Positions 20,040 through 32,143 are shown, counted from the first letter of the stretch. The stretch: 64,000 bases of DNA from Chaetoderma sp. LZ-2023a (GCA_034401795.1 CM067372.1:40714429-40778428); one strand, 5' to 3'. Notes: a model not told the origin generated them from the sequence alone. Program-made: numbers and translations.

Positions 20040-22080
20040 GGGTTATGTACATGACAAATCAGGTGGAGCATGGATAATGTACATGACAAATCAGCTGGAG
20101 CATGGGTAATGTACATGGCAAATCAGCTGGAGCATGGGTAATGTACATGACAAATCAGATAGCGCACGGGTAATGTACATGACAAATCAGGTGGAGCATG
20201 GATAATGTACATGACAAATCAGCTGGAGCATGGGTAATGTACATGACAAATCAGCTGGAGCATGGATAATGTACATGACAAATCAGATAGCGCACGGGTA
20301 ATGTACATGACAAATCAGGTGGAGCATGGATAATGTACATGACAAATCAGCTGGAGCATGGGTAATGTACATGACAAATCAGCTGGAGCATGGGTAATGC
20401 ACATGACAAATCAGCTGGAGCATGGGTAATGTACATGACAAATCAGCTGGAGCATGGGTAATGTACATGACAAATCAGCTGGAGCATGGGTAATGTACAT
20501 GACAAATCAGCTGGAGCATGGGTAATGTACATGACAAATCAGATAGCGCATGGGTAATGTACATGACAAATCAGCTGGAGCATGGGTAATGTACATGACA
20601 AATCAGATAGCGCATGGGTAATGCACATGACAAATCAGATAGTGCATGGGTAATGTACATGACAAATCAGCTGGAGCATGGGTAATGTACATGACAAATC
20701 AGCTGGAGCATGGGTAATGTACATGACAAATCAGATAGCGCACGGGTAATGTACATGACAAATCAGCTGGAGTATGGGTAATGTACATGACAAATCAGCT
20801 GGAGCATGGGTAATGTACATGACAAATCAGCTGGAGCATGGGTAATGTACATGACAAATCAGCTGGAGCATGGGTAATGTACATGACAAATCAGCTGGAG
20901 CATGGGTAATGTACATGACAAATCAGATAGCGCATGGGTAATGTACATGACAAATCAGCTGGAGCATGGGTAATGTGAATGCCAAATCAGCTGTATCATG
21001 GATAATGTGAATGCCAAATCAGCTGGATTATGGGTAATGTACATGACAAATCAGCTGGGGCATGGGTAATGTACATGACAAATCAGCTGGAGCATGGGTA
21101 ATGTACATGACAAATCAGATAGCACATGGGTAATGTACATGCCAAATCAGCTGCAGCATGGATAATGTGAATGCTAAATCAGCTGGAGCATGGATAATGT
21201 GAATGCCAAATCAGCTGGAGCATGGGTAATGTACATGCCAAATCAGCTGCAGCATGGATAATGTGAATGCTAAATCAGCTGGAGCATGGATAATGTGAAT
21301 GCCAAATCAGCTGGAGCATGGGTAATGTACATGACAAATCAGATAGCACATGGGTAATGTACATGACAAATCAGATAGCACATGGGTAATGTACATGACA
21401 AATCAGCTGGAGCATGGGCAATGTGAATGCCAAATCAGGTGGAGCATGGGTAATGTACATGACAAATCGGATAGAGCATGGGTAATGTGAATGCCAAACC
21501 AGCTGGAGCATGGGTAATGTACATGACAAATCGGATAGAGCATGGGTAATGTGAATGCCAAACCAGCTGGAGCATGGGTAATGTACATGACAAATCAGGT
21601 GGACCATGGGTAATGTACATGACAAATCAGGTGGAGTATGGGCAATGTGAATGCCAAATCAGGTGGAGCATGGGTAATGTACATGACAAATCAGTTGGAG
21701 TATGGGCAATGTGAATGCCAAATCAGGTGGAGCATGGGTAATGTACATTACAAATCAGCTGGAGCATGGGTAATGTGAATGCCAAATCATCTGGAGCATG
21801 GGTAATGTGAATGCCAAACCAGCTGGAGCATGGGTAATGTGAATGCCAAACCAGCTGGAGCATGGGTAATGTGAATGCCAAACCAGCTGGAGCATGGGCA
21901 ATGTGAATGGAAAAATCAGACGGAGCATGAGCAATGTATGTGACAAAATCAGGTGGAGCATGGGTAGTGTGAATGAAAAACCAGGTGGAGCACGGGTAAT
22001 GTGAATGTCAAATCAGGTGGAGCATGGATAATGTGAATGCCAAATCAAGTGGAGCATGGGTAATGTGAATGACAAGGTTA
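20040..22080. repeat. 32-bp satellite array, about 64 units
   Basis: The unit is GGGTAATGTACATGACAAAT followed by CAGCTGGAGCAT. Variants carry ATAGCGCAT in place of CTGGAGCAT, and GTGAATGCCAAA in place of GTACATGACAAA; the latter dominates after about 21420. Because 32 is not a multiple of 3, all frames read through and give repeated false ORFs. Homogeneous in the middle and degenerate at the right end, as expected from unequal exchange. Confidence 0.9.
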
Positions 22081-23155
22081 ATAACAACATACTGCGCATG
22101 TCCTCCCATGGTGGGCGTGTTGGTCCAGGGAATATCATAGGCAACTGTCAGATGAGGAAAATCGTCTACCTTCTTACTTGCAACAAATGTAAGAAACAGT
22201 ATGTAGGAGAAACTACGCCCCTTCAAAATTAGAATCCAAGGACTTCTGAGATCGATATCAAACCGCCATAGGTACTCTCATCAGACCCGGATGATGAAAA
22301 CTCTACCTCACGGAGAAAACAGAAAGAATGTCATTGGATACACCAGCTCCACCAAATGGAGCCTATAGGTACAAACCTGGCATGATAAGGGACTTTGTGT
22401 AACCGTGATACATATTTCACCGTTGAATACACCAAACCATTTAGACTAGGCAAGGTCGTCCTATACACACCTTGTCTATCAATCCAAACACCCACACCAT
22501 AGTTGCCATATTAGAAAAAAGTGGAGCCCAAAAATGCCCACTCTCAGTTGACAAAACTTCGCCTCTGATGAGTTCCGCCCAAGGAACAAAACGCCATGAA
22601 GTCTGAATCAAAAACAGTGATGACTACACATGATCATTACCCATAAAAATAGCCTAAAAATTCTCCTCTAAAAGGAGTATTACCTCTACAAAACTTGACA
22701 TACAGAAACCCTTTGAAATTTGTCACCAAATCGGACACAACCGGTAAAAAATTCAAAACCAGTAAAAATGACCACAACTGCCAAAAAAGTTTACCACCCG
22801 CCAAAAATGGCTAAACCGGCAAAAATCTTACAACCGGCAAAAAAAGACAACTGCCAAACAAGGCATAACCGGTAAACAGTCACAACCGGCAAAACTTGAC
22901 CCAAACCGGTAAAATACAGGTCAACCGGTAAAATTGTTGGAGCACACCGCCAAACCTCCAAACATGAGAACCGGCAATCTGGTTTTTCTCTGCCCATATA
23001 TGGTCAAAATCGACTCAATCCACAGGCTCACCCAGGAAGGGTATAAAAGGGATGAAAATTCCAGTCCAGATCATTCAGACTTTTGGTCTTACATTGCAAC
23101 CAAGCGTCAGGCTTAATAACCTTCTACAAGTAGCTCATATAACTGACTACGTTGT
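22081..23155 (+). mobile_element. Penelope-like element fragment: GIY-YIG end plus terminal repeat
   Basis: At 22120-22230 the plus strand encodes a C-x2-C-x3-YVGET motif (IVYLLTCNKCKKQYVGET) typical of the GIY-YIG endonuclease of Penelope-like elements, followed in broken frame by RRKQKECHWIHQL, also typical of the domain end. Downstream come 22740-22945, a run of degenerate ACCGGTAAAA words, and 23030-23140, with GGGTATAAAAGGG, CCAGATCATTCAGACTTTTG and ACTGACTACG. This latter half is shared with 49640-50090. Order endonuclease then repeat fits the 3' end of a Penelope element with its terminal repeat. No reverse transcriptase is left. It sits inside the satellite, which resumes at 23160. 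Confidence 0.6.
22552..22606 (+). ncRNA. Possible degenerate hammerhead ribozyme core
   Basis: CTGATGAG (22564-22571) is followed by a TTCC/GGAA stem with a loop and then CAAAAC, against the canonical CGAAAC. ACTTC and GAAGT on the two sides could pair. Hammerheads are known in Penelope-like terminal repeats. One core base is changed, the cleavage site is uncertain, and I could not fit a full type I or III fold, so this is tentative. Confidence 0.2.
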
Positions 23156-23250
23156 TATTATCTGTAATGTGAATGACAAATCAAGTGGAGCATGGATAAT
23201 GTGAATGTCAAATCAGGTGGAGCATGGATAATGTGAATGCCGAATGTGAT
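23156..23250. repeat. Detached end of the 32-bp satellite
   Basis: Nearly three units of the satellite (AATGTGAATGACAAATCAAG, GGAGCATGGATAATGTGAAT) follow the Penelope fragment. This shows that the 22081-23155 block is an insertion into, or a boundary of, the array. From 23250 to 23571 nothing is recognisable. Confidence 0.75.
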
Positions 23251-23571
23251 CATCTGTTCAGGAGAACCCATGTTATGGGCTAAAAATGCATGGGTCAGTC
23301 TAATCTTGAGCATTGACCAAGAATAATTATTGTTTCCTGTGCCACCAAGAAAACTAGCAGACCACAGTTGGTCAAGATCCATTCAGTAGAAATTGAGTTG
23401 TGATTTGGAAATGGAAAACAGAATGGCTGGACACACACAAAAAGCAAACGCTAAAAATATAATGGCATTGATAAGTAGCCACCATAAATAGCAATGTTTA
23501 TAGACAAGAAGATATTTCATTTACCACGCATTTAGACACACAGTCAAACCCCCAAAATCCACCTACATATA

Positions 23572-25228
23572 CACCTGTGCAAAAGTTAAGCACCACCCTA
23601 TTTTTACGCACATGCGAGGGTATATTCATGTGCTATGAAGAAAGCAATAGCATAAACATTTATGTACCCATCCATCTTAGTGCAAGAGGTAATAATGCAA
23701 CTAGAGGAATGCTGATTATGATGGTGGGGAAACACTGTATGTTTTTGTTTGAACTGGAAAACGAGGCCTGAATATGGTTACGTTGACACAACTGACAACT
23801 ATTGCCCTACAGTTGACACACGTGGCTAGATTGTCATTAATGGTGTCTGAAAACGAAGTTTAACATCTGTGCACGAGTTGGAGACTGTCATTATTAATAC
23901 CGGGTATATCCACCTTGTGCCTGGATGACGGCCTGGACACGACGTCTCATGCTGGTCACCAACCGACTGATACGCCATTGTGGTATTCGTTACCATTCAA
24001 GATTGAGTGCGTCTGTTAATTCCTGTATGTTCTGCACAGGAGGATCCCTCCTTCTCACCATGTTTCCCAGAATGTCCCAGATATGCTCAATAGGGTTCAT
24101 GTCAGGGCTCCTTGCTGGCCATGGTAGGGTTTCGATGGCATTCTGGCGGAGGTATTCATGCACAGCTCTAGCACGATGTGGTCGGGCGTTGTCATCCATG
24201 AATATAGGGTGGGTTCCAGGTGCATGATTTACAAAATGAGGGACCACAACTCTATCCAGTATGGAATCTTGATATCTTTGTCCATTTAGTGTTCCAGGTA
24301 CAGTCAACAGATCCAGCTTACAATCAAATGAGATGCACCCCCATATCATAATGGAACCTCCACCAAATGGAACTTCTTCCATGATGTTACGTTGGTCGTA
24401 CGCCGTGCGTCTGGACCTCCATACACGAGTTCGACCATCTGTGGCATGAAGCAGGAACCGACTTTCATCGGACCAGTGTACCCGTCTCCAGGATCTCATG
24501 TTCCAGTGTCTTCTTTCGTTGCACCACCTCAGACGCTCCTCTTTGTGGTGTGCAGTGAGGAGAGAACGTTTGACAGGTCTCCTAGCTTTCATGCCAGCAG
24601 CATACAGTCTCCTTTTGACGGTAGACATTGACACTCTATTGCGCGTTTCCCATTGCTGGCTGAGCACTCCGCTGATGGTGAATGGAGATCTCCTAACAAG
24701 GCGTACTAGGGCTCGATCATCACGGGCAGTAGTCTTCTTCGGTCTTCCAGATCTAGGCCTGTCCTTCACCTCGTTAGTTTGCCCATGTTTTGCAATCAAA
24801 CGACTGATTACAGTATGGTTAATGTTCAGCTGTCTGCCAATCTCTCTGCATGACATACCAGTGGTATGCATGCCTATGATTTGACATTTCACACGATCAC
24901 TTAACCTTCGTCTTGCCATAGCGGTTCACAATCAAGAGCTAATTCTCTCTGTACAAATAAACCACGGTCATGAACACAAAATTCCTAATCTTGTCGCCTA
25001 AATCTGTATGTAATGTTCTACACCTCAAACTGGACTTTTACATAACTGAACACGTGTGCTGTTTCCCGCCACGCACGGACATCAAGCGGCGTGAAGTCAT
25101 GCATGCATGTGCATTTCGTACTTGGAATTATGTCAGCTAACGTGGGGACAAAAAGTATGGCAGCCTAGTTGTACCATCATATTTCTACGTTCTATTGTTT
25201 TTGCTGGTGCTTAACTTTTGCACAGGTG
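23572..25228 (-). mobile_element. Tc1/mariner transposon, full length with TIRs and TA target
   Basis: Terminal inverted repeats beginning CACCTGTGCAAAAGTTAAGC are identical over at least 26 bases at both ends (23572 onward and 25228 backward), flanked by TA at 23570-23571 and 25229-25230. The interior encodes one transposase on the minus strand. Length 1657 bp. The intact ends and near-intact gene suggest a young insertion. Confidence 0.92.
23894..24919 (-). pseudogene. Tc1-family DD34E transposase, one nonsense codon
   Basis: 342 codons including the terminal stop, from the ATG at 24919 to TAA 23896-23894, with one premature TAA at 23992-23990 after residue 309. The N-terminal paired-type helix-turn-helix includes MSCREIGRQLNINHTVISRL, followed by a GRPKK AT-hook-like linker. 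The catalytic triad is HWSDESRF (D), IFMDDNARPH (D) and SPDMNPIEHIWD (E), with exactly 34 residues between the second D and E. The enzyme cuts at the TIRs and inserts at TA. The premature stop removes only the last 31 residues, after the whole catalytic domain, so residual activity is possible but unproven. Confidence 0.9.
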
Positions 25229-25230
25229 TA

Positions 25231-27130
25231 TATATAGTCTCACAAAACAAGTGATACAATATCCTTATCCCTACATAGAAAAAAGCCCACCTGTCTCTAA
25301 AGGTCACATTTGTCTGGCCCCCAGCATGACCTTTATTGACACATTTCATTGTACATACACCTAAAAAATACAGCGATTTAAAAGCAACATCAAGGTAAAG
25401 AAATAAAACATTTATAAAACAAAAACAATAAAGCATATACCTTGCCTGTATAGGCATAGATAGTTTGCATTGATAAAACAAGAACGCTGAAGCGTACAAT
25501 GTCTCGTCTGTATAAGCATGGGTAGTGTTGATTGGCAAAGCAAATTTGGCATGGTTTGTAATACACATGTATTCAGTAATGCACCAACAAACAAGTGTAA
25601 CCAATCAAACATGGACATTTTTTTACCAAACTGGGGATAATCTGATCTTGGAAATCTTTTTCCAAATGAAACTAGTAATGATGCAAATAGTACTTCTTGC
25701 ATAGTATATCTCTGCTGTAAGATTTTGTTGATATGAGACGTTGTTGAAAAAATGGCCACGTCCAAAACCATGAAAAAAATAGCTAAAATGTCCCAAAATT
25801 AAATCTTGCTTGTAGATCACATCCCTGTATAGTATAGATTACTTCTGTAAAGTTTCATTGAGATCAGATGAGCCAGTGTTGAAAAATAAGTTGATTAAAA
25901 AACGTTAACAAAAACTGCACTGGCAAAATACATGAAAAAAGTCTAAGTCCAAAACCATGAAAAAAAAAGAAGAGTTAAAATGCCCCAAAATTAAATCTAT
26001 CGTTAAGTAGATCACATCCCTGTATAGTATAGATCACTTCTGTAAAGTTTCATTGAAATCGGATGAGCCAGTGTTGAAAAATAAGTTTGATCCGTGGCCA
26101 CTGCCCTCAGATTGACTCAAGAACAAAATAATTTGTTGTACTGTAGTCTACTAACTACAACCTTCAAAATGATACGTGACAGGACCACATTTGCTCAAAT
26201 TTATTTTCTGCCGACAATTGCCCCCACCCCTGTCCCTGGAGGTGATATCAAAATTCTAATGTGTCATGCACATCCCTGGCCATATGTGTAATCATACAGA
26301 AAGTTTTAAGTTTCTATCTGAAATGGTCTAGGAGTTGCGTTACAATTGATTGGTGCCCACTTTTGACCCCCCCCCCACCCCCCATCATCAGTTTGACTCA
26401 AGATCAAAATGATTCCCTGTACTGTAGTCTACTCATCATTGTCTTGAAGAATTTTATTTCTTACCCCACATTTCCCACTCACAGGGCCGTAACCCTGGGG
26501 TTATGGGCCAAAATTTCAAGTGCCATGCACATCCCTGGCCATATGTGCAATCATCCTCAAAGTTTCAAGTTTCTATTTGAAATGGTCTAGGAGTTGCATT
26601 ACAACAGATTGTAACTCAGTTTGTAACCCAAGATCAATATAATTTCTTGTACTGTAGTCTACTCATCATTGGCTTGAAAATGATATGCGACATCACAACC
26701 TTTGGAAAAAATTAATTTTTTACCCCACATTCCCCACCCCCAGGTCCCTGGGGTCATGCCAAAATTCAGAGTGTCATGCACATCCCTGTCTCCCTAAAGT
26801 TTCATGTTTATATCTGAAATGGTCTAGAAGGAGTTGCATTGCAATCGATAATTACTGACCAAAACTGAACTTGCAAAACACATTAAAAAAGTCCAAGTCC
26901 AAAACCGTGAAAAAAATAGTTAAAATGCCTCAAAATTAAATCTATTGTTATGGAGATCACATCTCTGTATAGTATAGATCACTTCTGTAAAGTTTCATTC
27001 AGATCGGATGAGCCACTGTTGAAAAATAAGTTGATTAAAAAACTGTACCCAAAACTGCACAAATGATGGACAACGACGACAACGCCGCAGCCTGAATTAG
27101 TGATACCTGCTTCGCAGGTGAGACAACAAT
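25231..27130. repeat. Degenerate tandem repeats of two kinds
   Basis: Units with ATCACATCCCTGTATAGTAT and TTCATTGAGATCAGATGAGC recur near 25820, 26000 and 26950. Units with ATTTGTTGTACTGTAGTCTA and CACATCCCTGGCCATATGTG recur near 26130, 26410 and 26650 (about 250-290 bp apart). The block ends near 27060-27130 with GACAACGACGACAACGCCGC and ATACCTGCTTCGCAGGTGAG, the kind of tail seen in dispersed invertebrate repeats. 25231-25640 shows nothing clear. No coding function. Confidence 0.5.
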
Positions 27131-27778
27131 GGTTCATAATATACATGTATGTTAAGTGAGGTCCCAAAAAGATCCTGTTACCCGAGAAACACAAAATTAT
27201 TCCCCCAACAGTTGACTGACCAATGGTTAGTATTTATGCGATGACTATGGGCAAAATCACATTTATTATGACTGAGCAACAGATAGTGTGATTTTGAGAA
27301 CACAAGGTACATGCTGGAGCAATAACCCCATGGTATTGCACAATCAGGGGTCCATAAGCATATACCCTCAAGACTGAACCAGAAATCCTTGCTGCTTATT
27401 GTATCTGCAATTCAATTAATACAGACCAACAGCAAGTCTTAAAGATAAGAAAATGGTCTACATTAAATATAGTTATATGTCTTATATATGCAATCATGGC
27501 ATAAAACTCAAAAGTTAATCTACATTACAATCATAAATAATTGACTTAATGGTTGATTGAAGGAACTTAAAATTAAGCACAAATTTACCCTGTAAAAATA
27601 TGACCACACCTTCAAATTCATGTCCATCATGATACAGACTGGTTGTAAGCATGGTATAGAAGTAAAAGGCATGGTTAACATGAAATCTGAAGGCGTATTA
27701 AGAGCCATTGCTGATAAAATTGTACGGTTAATTAAAAACTGTAATCAGTAAAATTCTGATGACAACAACGGCACTGCT
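27131..27778. other. Non-coding stretch left of DIRS-1
   Basis: AT-rich, with no ORF of protein character and no repeat recognised. Confidence 0.4.
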
Positions 27779-27817
27779 TCAAAAAAGCATCCGCTTTTGT
27801 TTCTACGAGAATTCTTA

Positions 27818-27976
27818 ATACTTACCAGATGTACTATTATGATAATGTCTATTATCTAGTCTAGCTCAAAATAAACAATTAAAACTCCGCACTTTCCTGG
27901 TCCTGCCCACACTGTGTCCGGGAATTACCATAGCCGCAGGTACCGAGTCAATTCCCACTCACAGTCAGATTCGTCT
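27818..27976. repeat. DIRS-1 left inverted terminal repeat
   Basis: Begins CTTACCAGATGTACTATTAT (from 27821) and ends near CAGTCAGATTCGTCT. It matches 36369-36529 in inverse orientation, with about three visible differences. Confidence 0.9.
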
Positions 27977-28042
27977 TATATTTGCCTTGACAAACAGTGA
28001 AAGCAGCTCAGCCTCACCTCAGCGGGGCGGCTGAACAGGGGC

Positions 28043-28142
28043 CATAGTACATCTGGTAAGTATTAAGAATTCTCGTAGAAACAAAAGCGGATGCTTTTTT
28101 GATTCTACTTCGAATAATACTTACCAGATGTACTATTATGAT
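28043..28142. repeat. DIRS-1 internal complementary region with circle junction
   Basis: The left half, up to about 28100, is the inverse of the element's left edge (TAGAAACAAAAGCGGATGC). The right half, from 28101, is the inverse of the right edge (ATTCTACTTCGAATAATACT). The junction TTTTTT/GATTCTAC therefore records the head-to-tail joint of the circular form and fixes both element ends. Confidence 0.85.
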
Positions 28143-28497
28143 AAACTCTGGATTTCAACAGCCAAGAAATACCGGTGGGAGCAGATGAGGCTCGAACCAG
28201 CACTCATCTACCATCCAACAGAGAAGGTTGTGAAGAGACTAGAACCCTGGCATACGCTTCGTTTCTGCCATCTGACTCATAGAGTGCTAAACTTCCATGG
28301 TCTAGACCGCGCTCCCCCCTCTTGTCCGCACAAAATTCAGAGGGCTGTCAATGGGGATGCAACACCCACCAGACCTGTGTCAGCCCCATCACAGGAGCTC
28401 GGCCCCATCCATGGTCGTTCTTAGGTCATGTGCATAGCCATTGTTCAGTGCAGGTGGAAGAACTTGTGATGTGTGCGAAATAGTGGTCGGATGTGGC

Positions 28498-29524
28498 TTA
28501 GTTTAGATTCGATAAATTGGCGACGGCTACCGGATTAAGTGCGCTGGAGATGTCGCGAAGGTAGAAATCAGTGAATGACGACTCGGCATGCCATTGTGCT
28601 ACAGACATCACCTCCTCTAATGAGACACCCTTATAAAGGGCCGATGATGCTGCTAGTGCTCAGACCTGATGCGCATTCGCACGATCAATCTGCTTTCCTG
28701 TAGCGATTTTGTGCGACATCTGAATAGCGTCAACTATCCAACGAGAAATAGTATCTTTCGAGGCGTGCAAATGAGGAGCTTTGAGACATAACCACAGAGA
28801 TTTTGGGTCATCTCTCCACTCCTCAGTACATTTCTTATACATTTTCAGACATCTGACAGGACACCAAGCAGAAGAGTTTGGGTCATGTCTAGTTAAACTT
28901 GGCAAATTGATTGGCTGTCCTGGATATTTAAGTGACTGATTCTTTGCCAGGAAACAAAGACGTGGAAGTAGTCTTAAACCTTCACCCGTGACAACAAAAC
29001 GGTCTTGTTCCGGCAGAAAGGGCATGTATTTCGCTTCTCCTTCTCGCCGACGCTGCTGCAACCAAGAAAACTGATTTAATAGTTAACAGTTTAATGTCTA
29101 TAGACCTAATTGGTTCAAAGGTAGTATGCCCTAAAACCTGTAGAACAAGAGATAGATTACATGCTGGGATAGGAATTAGCTGTCTAGGTTGCAGATTGCT
29201 CATTCCTTTAATAACTTCATTCAAAGTGTCATTTTCCACTCCTTCAATGGCCAGACTGGGAATGACTGAAGCTAATGCAGACTTATAAGCTGCTAGGGTT
29301 GAAGGTACAAGTTTGTCAACTTCGTATAAATGACAGATAAAATCTGCTACGTGTTGAACAGATGCAGAAAAGGGGTCAATAGCTCTTCTCTTACACCATT
29401 CTGCAAATTTGTTGATTCTATAATTATATGTTTTAGTGGTTGAACCTCTTCTGGCTGAAGCGACAAACTTCGCTGCTTGCTCAGAAAAGCCACCCTTAAT
29501 TGCACGCTGCTTGATAACATCCAT
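28498..29524 (-). pseudogene. DIRS-1 tyrosine recombinase, broken
   Basis: The N-terminal SAM-like DNA-binding part covers 29524-29040 (TTKTYNYRINKFAEWCKRRA, then NEVIKGMSNLQPRQ). A frameshift near 29040 follows SARRRSEIHAL, which holds the first catalytic Arg. The catalytic half continues in 29061-28660 (SLKYPGQPINLP). The H-x-x-R box reads AHQV then TGA at 28662-28660, so the stop sits exactly at the second catalytic Arg (DIRS-2 has GHVVRG and DIRS-3 AHDVRG). After it the frame is still open through FTDFYLRD (the nucleophilic Tyr) to TAA 28500-28498. The enzyme would integrate the circular DNA intermediate; this copy cannot. Confidence 0.88.
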
Positions 29525-29551
29525 GCAGTCAATTTGAACATTTCCGGTCTG

Positions 29552-30310
29552 TCATGGCAGTACAGACCCCTGTTCTGAGAGATTAGATCTTTTCTGTCTG
29601 GAAGAGGGATTGGACTGCAGACCAGAAGGTCCAGCAGATCCGTAAACCAGGATCGGCCTGGCCAATAAGGGGTGATCAGTAGCACTTGGCACATACCCTC
29701 TCTTATCTTTGCCAGAACTTTTGGGATGAGAATTGTTGGAGGATACGCATATGCGTACATTCCCTTCCAACTTATCGCCAGTGCGTCTACCGCTAGAGCT
29801 AGCGGGTCCGGGTTCGGTGACACGTAAGTGACCATCTTTGTGTTTTGTTTCATCGCAAACAGGTCCAGATTTGGCTTGCCCCAATGTTTGAATAGAACCT
29901 CCGCTACCGATTGGTTGAGCTGCCATTCCGTCGGACGACAAACCGTCCTTCGACTGAGAGCATCCGCTAGGATGTTCAATCTTCCTGGAATGTGTGCTGC
30001 CCGAAGAATAACATTCCTCTCTTGACACCACAGCAGAAGGTTCCAAATCATCATACACAACTCCTGTGATCGCGTCCCGCCTTGGCGGTTCAAATAAGAC
30101 ACCACTGTTGAGTTGTCTGTCCTTATTAGGACAATCTTGTCTTGAACTAAATTCTCAAACTTTCGAAGTGCCAATACCACTGCTAATAGTTCGAGAACAT
30201 GATATGTTTCTGTGCATTGGTCCGATCCCATTCCCCTGACACTGACTGATCATTCAATACTGCTCCCCAACCCGTCGTCGATGCATCTGTAAAGATGGAC
30301 ATCTGTGGCT
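29552..30310 (-). pseudogene. DIRS-1 RNase H and following domain
   Basis: SIFTDASTTGWGAVL (first Asp) lies near 30300, a frameshift near 30216 leads into HVLELLAVVLALRKF (Glu), then LIRTDNSTVVSYLN (Asp) and LNILADALSR (last Asp): the full D-E-D-D set of an RNase H that removes the RNA template. Downstream the protein continues with the DIRS-specific WGKPNLDLFAMKQN and ALAISWKGMYAYAYPPTILI. The same frame reads on past the likely protein end into the recombinase region as shadow sequence. It is separated from its RT by the 30317-32628 insertion. Confidence 0.85.
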
Positions 30311-30786
30311 GAGGAGATTGTAGAGATTATTTCAAGATTATTTCAAGATTATTTATTCAATAATTCCAAGGTAAACGAATTCAGAAATCATACCAGGTTG
30401 TCCGCCCAAGGCAGTGTCTATTGTTATGGCAGACACCTTACACACATATATACAGGTATATATAAATTAGACAAGACAGTACTTACACAAACAATTATAA
30501 ATTCAGACATTACATTTACTACTTCCTTATTAACCCTTTGGCCCTTGATCCACATAAACAGTTTAAATTTCAAAGAGAAAAATATGTCAATTCACGGGTC
30601 AAGAGGAGACCACCCCTTCCCACACCCCCAGCACCCTCCCAACCCACACACCCCCAGAGTTCACCACCGGTTCAATTATCTTGTCAGTCATTACAGTGGA
30701 AAGAAAAACTCCTGGAGTGGGCCTCTCTCAGTCCGCGAACCAACATATAATACTGTAACAGGGTGTGTGTAAGAGTTAGTCACTTG

Positions 30787-30787
30787 G

Positions 30788-30832
<45 letters not shown>
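30787..30832. repeat. (TTA)n microsatellite
   Basis: About 15 uninterrupted TTA units, possibly the decayed tail of a LINE inserted on the minus strand. Confidence 0.9.
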
Positions 30833-30894
30833 TAGCGATACATATGGGTAGTAAATAAGGACAAGACAGTTACGTAACAGACAGGCACAGAACA

Positions 30895-31781
30895 TACCGT
30901 TAAAACTCGACTAAAGGACGCAGTTTTTTGGTCAAAACACATGTACTAGAAAGGGGGGTGCGTACTATAACCGAGAACATTCCTTCCGCACATTTTTGGG
31001 TCGAAATTTTTCTTAAAAAGTCACAGATTATACCACGGAAATTGAACTAAATGTTACCCTAGCCTATTCGCGCCGCCTGACGACTATGTTTAATGTATAC
31101 TCCAAAAACACCAAGCGGAAGTGAAATTATTAAATTGGGGCGCCTAAATATTGCTTATTCTTTAATACATATCACTTATTACATCAAAATTAATCCAGAA
31201 TTTGACATAAAATGGCGTCGAGAAAAGATACGTGTATAAATCACGTGATTCGCCTCCAATCGCAAAAGATCTTTATTCTAATTAGAGCGAGTACTCAGAT
31301 ATAAATATTCTGGACTCGGAACTCGGAAATTGCTATATATCATCATTGCGCGATAGGAACTGAATGTTCCCGTACCTGTTTGATAACCAACTCCCGTTAG
31401 CGCATAAGATCACACAGCGCCTCCAAACGCAAAAGAGCCATTACAATCTGTTTCTATCACACGATTTCGGTGTTTTCAAGGAGACATTTTATGCCAAAAT
31501 TAGATTGATTTTGATGTAATAAACAATCTTTATTGAAGATACACGATATTTAGGCGGTCCTATTTAATAATTTCTCTAACATCATGATAATTTTTAGTCA
31601 TGCATTAAACATGACCGGATTGATGGTTATTTTTTATACCAATTTTCGATTTTTTAAAGGTATGTTTTTTCTAAATCTAACAGCGTCTTATACTTGAATA
31701 CAAGTCTTTTGGGCGGATTTTGGTCAAATTTGGGACAGCGTCCTATATTCGAGGGCGGCCTTTAGTCGAGAAATTACGGTA
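30895..31781. mobile_element. Non-autonomous DNA element with inverted ends
   Basis: Left end TACCGTTAAAACTCGACTAA and right end, inverted, TACCGTAATTTCTCGACTAA. Inside, 31117-31205 and 31490-31585 are inverse copies of each other (AATATTGCTTATTC-type text followed by TACATCAAAATTAATCC). There is no ORF. Text related to its left half recurs at 60570-60920, so the family is dispersed. The superfamily is not decided. Confidence 0.55.
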
Positions 31782-32040
31782 GTCAAGTTCCATAATATAC
31801 ATGGATGTCTATGATTATAGATACAACAATAAACATTTATATATTTTGGGGGGAGGGTACTTTTACTTATAATGATGATATACTGTTTACAGGATGCTGG
31901 CTAATGGGGACCATCCTTGGACAAGGGAAGGGGGATGGAGGGGATGGGTGCTCATTCTCCTGCTCGTCCTGTAGTTTGTTACTATGGTAATTGAAGTTAT
32001 TATTGGATATAATAGCAAGTGGAGTCATCTAGTCGTAATT

Positions 32041-32143
<103 letters not shown>

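Noticed and set aside
20040..22080. Regular 32-bp repeats resembling a CRISPR array
   Set aside because: There are no unique spacers; the whole period is repeat, and the context is eukaryotic.
21371..22226. Series of His/Pro/Cys-rich minus-strand ORFs
   Set aside because: They are readings of the satellite; with a period not divisible by three every frame is open and repetitive.
23925..24884. Plus-strand ORFs opposite the transposase
   Set aside because: Shadows of the Tc1 gene, with no motif of their own.
25185..25820. Cys/Tyr/Phe-rich minus ORFs
   Set aside because: They overlap the Tc1 end and degenerate repeats, with no protein character.
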